The notes beneath the pieces were generated by a model that saw only the letters and a program-made list of their open reading frames with translations, was not told the DNA's origin and searched no databases. A DNA stretch of 64,000 bases from Paraniabella ginsengisoli (GTDB taxonomy: Bacteria > Bacteroidota > Bacteroidia > Chitinophagales > Chitinophagaceae), in assembly GCF_022513635.1 (NCBI RefSeq), contig NZ_JAKWBL010000004.1, forward strand, positions 744,001 to 808,000. The letters run 5' to 3'. Shown one piece after another: positions 58,253 to 64,000 of this stretch (the first letter of the stretch is position 1; each line of letters starts with the position of its first letter). The position numbers and the translations under genes are program-made.

Positions 58253-58591
58253 ATGAGTAATTATCACATTTCTTTTGCCCAGAAAGAAAACCCGGGCGAG
58301 GAACTAACCTTGGACACGCTGGCTATCAAAAAATCGGCTTTGATATTACGTGCCTTTAACCATAAGTTAAGGCAACAGATATTAAAACTTATTGATACTC
58401 AAGAGAAAGTAACAGTAACAGAAATCTATGTAAAATTAAGAATTGAGCAATCTGTTGCGTCGCAACATCTTGCCATTTTGCGTAAAGCTGACTTTGTAAA
58501 AACTGAGCGCGATGGTAAATTTATTTACTACACAGTGAACACAGACCGAATGAAGGATCTTAATCAATTCGTTGGACAACTTTTATCATAA
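58253..58591 (+). CDS. ArsR-family winged-helix transcriptional regulator
   Basis: An intact 112-residue ArsR-type repressor, MSNYHISFAQKENPGEEL. The HTH segment VTVTEIYVKLRIEQSVASQHLAILRKA and the wing VKTERDGKFIYYTVN are clear. No Cys-containing metal site such as ELCVCD is present, so it probably does not sense metals through the classical site. It lies 12 bases before a double-rhodanese gene, suggesting a sulfur or redox stress signal, but the ligand is unknown. Confidence 0.88.
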   Translation: MSNYHISFAQKENPGEELTLDTLAIKKSALILRAFNHKLRQQILKLIDTQEKVTVTEIYVKLRIEQSVASQHLAILRKADFVKTERDGKFIYYTVNTDRMKDLNQFVGQLLS

Positions 58592-58603
58592 CTTATATTG
58601 AAT

Positions 58604-59250
58604 ATGGAAGCAATTTCTGCTGAGGAATTTAAAAATTGGGTAGATCAGGAAATTTCTGTTATAGATACCAGAGCGGCAGATGATTTTGCACAGGGATTCA
58701 TTCCGCAAAGTATTAATATACCAGCTACAAGCCAATTACCGGAATACAGCTCACTTTTCTTTAAAACTGATGAAGACTTACTATTGGTGGCTAATGATGG
58801 AGAAGAATTGGCTGTTGCCGAAGAACTTAAAAAGTCGGGCTTCAACAAATTAAAGGGTTATCTCAAAGGCGGTTTTCCAACTTGGAAAAAGGCGGATTAT
58901 CCAATCGATATGGTGATTGATGTTGACCCAGATGAATTAATGATGGATATACCTTTCGATGAAAACTTAGTCGTAATTGATGTGCGTAGGCCAATAGATT
59001 TTGCTCAGGGACATTTAAAAGACGCTACTAATATTCCACTCGAAGAAATTTCAACCATTGAAAATATAGCTCAGATAGAGGAGACGGATAATTTGTACTT
59101 GCATTGCTATGTAGGAGTAAGAAGTGTTATTGCTGCTTCTGTTTTAAAAAACACGGCATTCATAATTTAAGAAATGTGACCGGAGGCTGGGATAAGATAA
59201 AGGATGAGCCCAAGGCAGAAATAGTAAAAGAACCTGGAATGTTGAATTAG
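58604..59250 (+). CDS. Tandem rhodanese-domain protein (frameshifted)
   Basis: The ATG at 58604 gives 215 residues after one A is added near 59147. The first rhodanese domain has SVIDTRAADDFAQGFIPQSINIP but carries VANDGEE where the active-site Cys loop should be, so it is probably catalytically dead. The second has VVIDVRRPIDFAQGHLKDATNIP and LHCYVGVRS with the sulfur-carrying Cys; beyond the break it ends NVTGGWDKIKDEPKAE. It should be a cytoplasmic sulfurtransferase. It lies directly after an ArsR regulator and is followed by a terminator. Confidence 0.85.
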
Positions 59251-59313
59251 TCTATAGTCTATTGACTATGGACGAAAAAACTTCCACAGCCATTAATATT
59301 TTAAGTAATTTCG

Positions 59314-59340
59314 TTGCCCGCTTGCAAGCGGGCAATTTTT
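59314..59340 (+). terminator. Rho-independent terminator after the rhodanese gene
   Basis: The stem TTGCCCGCTTG pairs with CAAGCGGGCAA with no unpaired loop bases; a T run follows. Confidence 0.88.
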
Positions 59341-59376
59341 ATTTACAAGAGGCTATTATGCCGTAAAAATTCATTA

Positions 59377-60527
59377 ATGGATTTATTTGATGTTTATCCC
59401 CTTAACAATGTAACTATCACCAAGGCCAAGGGGTCTTATGTTTGGGATAGTGAAGGCAACCAGTACTTAGACCTTTATGGCGGGCACGCTGTTATCAGCA
59501 TTGGCCATACGCACCCGCATTGGGTACGACGCATTGAGGAGCAGCTGGAAAAAATTGCTTTCTATTCTAACTCGATCCAAAATCCATTGCAGACAGAATT
59601 GGCAAAAAAGCTCGGCGAGGTTTCGGGTAAGGAAGATTATAGTCTTTTTCTATGCAACTCTGGTGCCGAAGCAAACGAGAATGCGCTGAAAATGGCATCT
59701 TTTCATACTGGTCGAAAAAAGTAGTGGCGTTTAGCAAGGCTTTTCACGGGCGTACATCACTGGCAGTAGCGGCAACGGATAATAAAAATTATCTGGCTCC
59801 GGTAAACGAAACCGACAATGTAGATTTTCTTCCTTTTAATGATGAAGAAGCGCTGGAAGCACATTTTGTAAAACATGGAAAAGAAATTGCAGCAGTTATT
59901 ATAGAAGGTATACAAGGTGTTGGCGGCATTAATGTGGCCAGCGATTCTTTCTTAAAACTTATTAGAGCGTTGTGCGATAAATACGGCGCTGTTTATATTG
60001 CCGACGCTGTACAATGCGGCTACGGAAGAAGCGGAAAATTTTTCAGTCATGATTTTGCTGGCGTAAACGCCGATATTTATTCGATGGCAAAAGGCATGGG
60101 CAACGGTTTCCCAATCGGTGGTATTATCATTGCGCCACATATAAAGCCCAAACATTTTCAGTTAGGAACTACGTTTGGCGGTAATCATCTGGCATGTGCC
60201 GCAGCGTTGGCGGTGCTTGAAGTAATGAAAGATGAAAAACTGATGGGCAATACCGTGATGATTGGAAAATACTTGCGCGATGAATTGAACACCATTTCCG
60301 AATTGGAAAATGTACGTGGCCGCGGATTGATGATCGGTTTTGATGTGCCTTCTGCATTAGCATCTTTAAAAAAGAATTTACTGGCGAACCAGAAAATTTT
60401 TACCGGCGAGGCGAAACCCAATGTTATCAGATTGCTTCCGTCTCTTGCATTAAAGAAAAAAGATGCAGAGCATTTTATCGAAGCGGTGAAAGAAGAAATT
60501 GCAGCGTATTCGGTGGTCGCAGAATAG
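59377..60527 (+). CDS. argD: Acetylornithine/succinylornithine aminotransferase (frameshifted)
   Basis: A class III PLP aminotransferase, about 383 residues after one A is added near 59718. MDLFDVYPLNNVTITKAKGSY opens; LCNSGAEANENALKMASFHTGRKK joins VVAFSKAFHGRTSLA. IEGIQGVGG, DAVQCGYGRSGKFF (Asp contacts the pyridine N) and MAKGMGNGFPIGG (Schiff-base Lys) are all present. By context with argB, a carbamoyltransferase and an M20 deacetylase it makes N-acyl-ornithine in arginine synthesis. It opens the gene set after a terminator. Confidence 0.92.
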
Positions 60528-60547
60528 GTTTTATTGACCCGGCTTTA

Positions 60548-60600
60548 GTCCGCCAACTGGCGGATCTTCGTTGCGTCGCACTCTTGTACTTTAGTGCTTC
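60548..60600 (+). repeat. Dispersed intergenic repeat, copy 8
   Basis: It starts with the inner palindrome CCGCCAACTGGCGG, then ATCTTCG and TTGCGTCGCACTCTTGTAC. The core at 60564-60585 is identical over 22 bases to copy 1. Confidence 0.65.
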
Positions 60601-60647
60601 TATCAACAGTTTTTTTGGTTCGTGGAAGCACGAACCATTTGTTTAGA

Positions 60648-61177
60648 ATGAAAGAATTGTTACCAATGAAAAAAGAAACATCCATTCAGCTTTTTGAACA
60701 AAAGCAAGTTCGTTCCCTGTGGAACGAAGAGGAAGAGAAGTGGTATTTTTCGATTATTGACGTGATAGAAATTTTAACCGAAAGTACCAACGCCCGAAAA
60801 TATTGGAGCGTTTTAAAACTACGCTTGAAAAAGGAAGGAAGTGAGTTGGCTACAAATTGTAGTCAACTGAAATTACAGTCTTCAGATGGTAAATATTACA
60901 ATACCGATGTTGCAGACACAGAACAGTTGTTTCGTTTGATACAATATATTCCTTCCAAAAAAGCAAGAATAGATTAATCAGCGATTAAAAAGCATCGAAG
61001 TTCGCAAAGAACTTACGGATGAATGGGAAAGCCGGGGAATTTCAACGAAAATAAAAAAGTAGCAAAAGAAGGTGGAACTATTGCAGGCAATACACGCAAA
61101 CAAATTGAAGCCAAAACCGGAAAAAAATAGTTACAGATATTTCGGCTAAAAAGCTTTTGCAAAGTAAAAAGAGATAA
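60648..61177 (+). pseudogene. Decayed Bro-N/DinD-like gene
   Basis: The first 100 or so residues (MKKETSIQLFEQKQVRSLWNEEEEKWYFSIIDVIEIL, IQYIPSKKA; the former split here only for reading) follow the BRO-N domain of DinD-like DNA-damage proteins. After SKKA the sequence jumps to NQRLKSIEVRKELTDEWESRG, then to KVAKEGGTIAGNTRKQIEAKTGKK and ISAKKLLQSKKR, in different frames and with stops between. In the full-length proteins that I recall, those segments are separated by tens of residues, so at least two internal blocks are missing. It lies between two arginine-pathway genes. Confidence 0.75.
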
Positions 61178-61196
61178 AAATATAAAGAAGATAAAC

Positions 61197-62162
61197 ATGT
61201 CACTTCTAAAAAGCAATACATTTATTAGCGCAGCAGATGTTACTGACATCAACGCGCTTGCAGACAAAGCATTACAATATAAAGCCAATCCGCTTTTGGA
61301 TAAAGCCCTTGGCGAAGGCAAACGTATTGGTTGCTTATTTCTGAACCCCAGTATGCGTACACGTTTGAGTACACAAATTGCTGCGCAAAACTTAGGCATG
61401 GAAGCTATCATTTTTAATGTAGGCAGCGAAGGTTGGCAATTGGAGTTTGAAGAAGAAGCCATCATGAGTGGTAAAACCGTTGAGCATGTTAAAGATGCCG
61501 CGCCTATTTTTGGTAAATACTTCGACATATTAGCTATTCGCACTTTCCCTTCGTTGGTTAACAAAGAAGATGATTACAGCGAATTATACATCAAGCAATT
61601 TATAAAATATTCGGGCCTGCCGGTTGTGAGTTTGGAAAGCGCAACATTGCACCCTTTGCAAAGCCTTACAGATGTAATTACGATAAAAGAAACTTTTAAA
61701 GAACCGCGCAAACCCAAGGTTGTACTTAGTTGGGCACCACATGTAAAACCATTGCCGCAATGCGTAGCCAACAGTTTTGCGCAATGGATGAATGCCTGGG
61801 GCGAAGTGGATTTTGTAGTTACGCATCCCGAAGATTATGAGTTGGATAAAAAGTTTACGGGTAACGCTCCTATTATTTACGATCAGGATGAAGCATTGAA
61901 AGATGCCGATTATGTGTATGTAAAAAACTGGAGCACTTATAATGATTATGGTAAAATTTATAGCAATGAGCCGGAGTGGATGCTTACAGCAGAAAAGCTA
62001 AAGCTTACCAACAATGCCAAAGTAATGCATTGTTTGCCCGTTCGCCGCAATGTAGAATTAAGCGATGAGATTTTAGACAGCGAAAATAGTATTGTTACGC
62101 AAGAAGCTGGTAATCGAGTTTGGGCGGCACAGGCTGTATTGTCAGAATTATTGAAAGGCTAA
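61197..62162 (+). CDS. N-acetylornithine/N-succinylornithine carbamoyltransferase
   Basis: An intact 321-residue transcarbamylase of the acyl-ornithine branch used by Bacteroidota in place of ordinary OTC. Carbamoyl phosphate contacts are in NPSMRTRLST and HPLQSLTDV, and HCLPVRRNVE is the C-terminal signature. The SEGWQLEFEEEAIMSGKTVEHVK loop replaces the shorter loop of normal OTC and selects acyl-ornithine; whether acetyl or succinyl is used depends on residues there that I cannot assign with certainty. It follows the decayed Bro-N/DinD gene and is two bases before argB. Confidence 0.92.
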   Translation: MSLLKSNTFISAADVTDINALADKALQYKANPLLDKALGEGKRIGCLFLNPSMRTRLSTQIAAQNLGMEAIIFNVGSEGWQLEFEEEAIMSGKTVEHVKDAAPIFGKYFDILAIRTFPSLVNKEDDYSELYIKQFIKYSGLPVVSLESATLHPLQSLTDVITIKETFKEPRKPKVVLSWAPHVKPLPQCVANSFAQWMNAWGEVDFVVTHPEDYELDKKFTGNAPIIYDQDEALKDADYVYVKNWSTYNDYGKIYSNEPEWMLTAEKLKLTNNAKVMHCLPVRRNVELSDEILDSENSIVTQEAGNRVWAAQAVLSELLKG

Positions 62163-62163
62163 T

Positions 62164-62969
62164 ATGGATAATGTATTCGTAATAAAAATTGGTGGCAATG
62201 TAATTGACAACGCAGAAGCCTTACAATCTTTTCTTAAAGATTTTGCCGCTATCAACGGGTATAAAATACTGATACATGGTGGGGGAAAATTGCTACTAAA
62301 ATCGGGGATCAGTTGGGTGTTCAATCCAAATATATAAATGGCCGAAGAATTACGGATGATGATACCATCGATATTGTAACGATGGTTTATGGTGGATTGG
62401 TCAATAAAAAAATTGTAGCTCAGCTACAAGCGCTGCAATGTAATGCCATTGGACTTTCCGGCGCAGATGCGAATATTATTCCTGCTACCAAAAGGCCACT
62501 AAAAGAAATAGATGGCGAAAGAATAGACTTCGGCTGGGTAGGCGATATAGACAACGGTAAATTGAACTCGGGGAATTTAAAATTATTGCTTGATGCGGCT
62601 TTCACACCTGTGTTTGCTCCACTTACACATGATGGGCGAGGCCATATTTTAAACACCAACGCGGATACAATTGCGTCTACGCTTGCAGTAGGATTGTCTT
62701 CATTTTATAAAGTAAGATTGATTTATTGTTTTGAGAAAAAAGGTGTGTTGGAAGATGTAAATAATAACGACTCCGTAATCCTAAATATCAATAAAGAAAA
62801 ATATAAACAACTGCTTGATGAGAACCGTTTGTTTGAAGGCATTTTACCAAAAATAGATAATGCGTTTGCTGCAATAGATGCTGGCGTTAATGAAGTGTTG
62901 ATAGGCGATGCAAAAGATCTTCTTAAAAACACTACAAACAAAACCGAAGGAACTTTAATAACTGGTTAA
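62164..62969 (+). CDS. argB: N-acetylglutamate (or N-succinylglutamate) kinase (frameshifted)
   Basis: ArgB phosphorylates the gamma carboxylate of N-acyl-glutamate in arginine synthesis. The ATG at 62164 gives MDNVFVIKIGGNVIDNAEAL, and HGGGK binds the nucleotide phosphates. A missing A near 62289 separates it from IATKIGDQLGVQSKYINGRR. Further features are GLSGADANII, LTHDGRGHILNTNADTIA and EVLIGDAK with the final EGTLI. The repaired length is 268 residues. Its stop overlaps the start of the following M20 gene by one base. Confidence 0.92.
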
Positions 62970-64000
62970 TGATGAGTGAGCAAGAATTATATAATAACGC
63001 AGTTCAATTGTTAAGGCAGTTGATTGAAACTTCAAGCTTCAGCAAAGCGGAAGATAAAACGGCTGCTATTATTAAAGAACATCTGCAAAAACAGGGCATT
63101 CCAGTTGAGCTGATTGGCAATAACGTGATTGCTAAAAATAAATACTTTGATGTTACCAAACCGACTGTCTTACTCAATTCGCATCATGATACAGTAAAGC
63201 CCAATCCTAATTATACCTTAAACCCTTTTGAAGCAATAGAAAAAGATGGTAAGCTTTACGGGCTTGGAAGCAACGATGCTGGCGGATGTTTGGTTGCTCT
63301 GATTGCCTCGTTTATTTATTTTTTAATCAACAAAATCTGAAATACAATGTAATGTTGGTTGCCAGCGCTGAAGAAGAGATTTCTGGCTACAATGGTATTG
63401 AGGCGGTAGTTAAAGAGTTGCCAGCAATAGATTTTGCAATTGTTGGCGAACCAACGCTAATGCAAATGGCGGTTGCCGAACGTGGATTAATGGTACTGGA
63501 CGCTACGGCACATGGCAAGGCCGGACACGCCGCACGTAACGAAGGAGAAAATGCTATCATCAAAGCATTTAACGATATTGAATGGATTCATCAGCATCAG
63601 TTTGAGAAAGTATCGCCATTATTAGGTGCTAATAAAATGACGGTAACGGTTATCGAAACGGAAAATAAAGCGCATAATGTTGTGCCGGCTGTTTGTAAAT
63701 ATGTTATTGATGTTCGAGTAAATGAGCTGTATAGTTTTGAGGAAGTGATTGATGAAATACAAAGAAATATTCAAAGTGAAATAACGCCGCGTTCGACTCG
63801 TTTACGCTCCACTTCTATTTCAACAGACCATCCTGTAATACAGGCCGGCCTTTCAATGAATAAAACGATGTACGGTTCGCCCACTACTTCGGATAAAGCG
63901 TTGATGCCTTTTCCTGCACTTAAAATGGGTCCCGGCGATAGCGCACGCAGCCACACGGCTGATGAATTTATTTATTTAAAGGAAATAGAGCAGGGAATAA
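62969..64000 (+). CDS. M20 family N-acyl-ornithine deacetylase (ArgE-like), 3' end outside window, frameshifted
   Basis: A zinc aminoacylase-fold enzyme that should release ornithine or citrulline from its N-acyl derivative. Metal ligands are visible in order: SHHDTVKP (HxD), GSNDAGG, then after a missing T near 63322 VASAEEEISG (catalytic Glu pair) and VGEPTLMQ. The dimerisation domain with GHAARNEGENAI and NVVPAVCKYVIDVRVNE follows, and the last His is in GDSARSHTADEF. The frame is still open at the window edge. Start codons at 62969 and 62972 are both possible; the first overlaps the argB stop. Confidence 0.88.

Overview
The window looks like a chromosomal segment of a Bacteroidota bacterium, most plausibly from the Chitinophagaceae or a close relative. 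Family content supports this: two outer-membrane beta-barrel proteins with carboxypeptidase-like plus TonB-plug architecture, a DUF5606 protein with a Lys/Ala-rich tail, DUF3098 next to ftsX and uppP, a gamma-alpha fused 2-oxoacid:ferredoxin oxidoreductase subunit, an acetyl/succinylornithine-type carbamoyltransferase, many short lipoproteins, and TAnnTTTG-like -7 boxes placed just before start codons. I saw no rRNA, tRNA, CRISPR array, prophage or transposase gene.

Layout. 1-6.8 kb: broken TonB-type receptor, DUF5606 protein, M3 oligopeptidase, small secreted proteins. 6.85-9.7 kb (minus): metallo-beta-lactamase hydrolase overlapping a RelE/ParE-like toxin with its antitoxin, then an MFS permease. 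9.86-12.4 kb: TPR-AAA ATPase followed by a TPR membrane protein. 12.4-15.2 kb (minus): lipoprotein, uppP, DUF3098, ftsX. 15.47-18.7 kb: leuS carrying an inserted endonuclease-like element. 19.5-30 kb: DUF937-OmpA protein, ruvB, response regulator, HerA-like ATPase, rmuC, PfpI hydrolase, vapC-type toxin pair, M23 peptidase. 30.3-45 kb: second receptor, oxidoreductases, a rhodanese-thioredoxin protein, pirin, histidine kinase, acetyltransferases, large secreted hydrolase. 45.2-58.2 kb: mnmE, thioredoxin-fold proteins, truB, Crp-like regulator with AhpD-like protein, patatin, S9 peptidase, korA, ridA, tsaB. 58.25-64 kb: ArsR regulator with rhodanese, then arginine biosynthesis (aminotransferase, carbamoyltransferase, argB, M20 deacetylase) interrupted by a decayed Bro-N/DinD-like gene.

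About 30 genes carry apparent frameshifts. In almost every case one base added to a homopolymer run restores a full-length family member. I read these as consensus errors of the assembly, not pseudogenes, and annotate the genes across them. The Bro-N/DinD relic is different: it lacks whole internal blocks.

The most interesting system is a set of palindromic repeats that enter genes in frame. A 36-bp palindrome-bearing sequence forms both ends of a 470-bp element inside leuS. That element encodes a DUF559 (VSR-like) endonuclease domain fused in frame into the LeuRS editing domain. A single copy of the same sequence, without the nuclease, lies in frame in mnmE, and a related copy abuts the leuS start codon. 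This resembles Rickettsia palindromic elements, but with a candidate mobilising nuclease. Separate from these are three copies of a ~140-bp inverted-repeat element, at least eight copies of a degenerate intergenic repeat, and several perfect palindromes.
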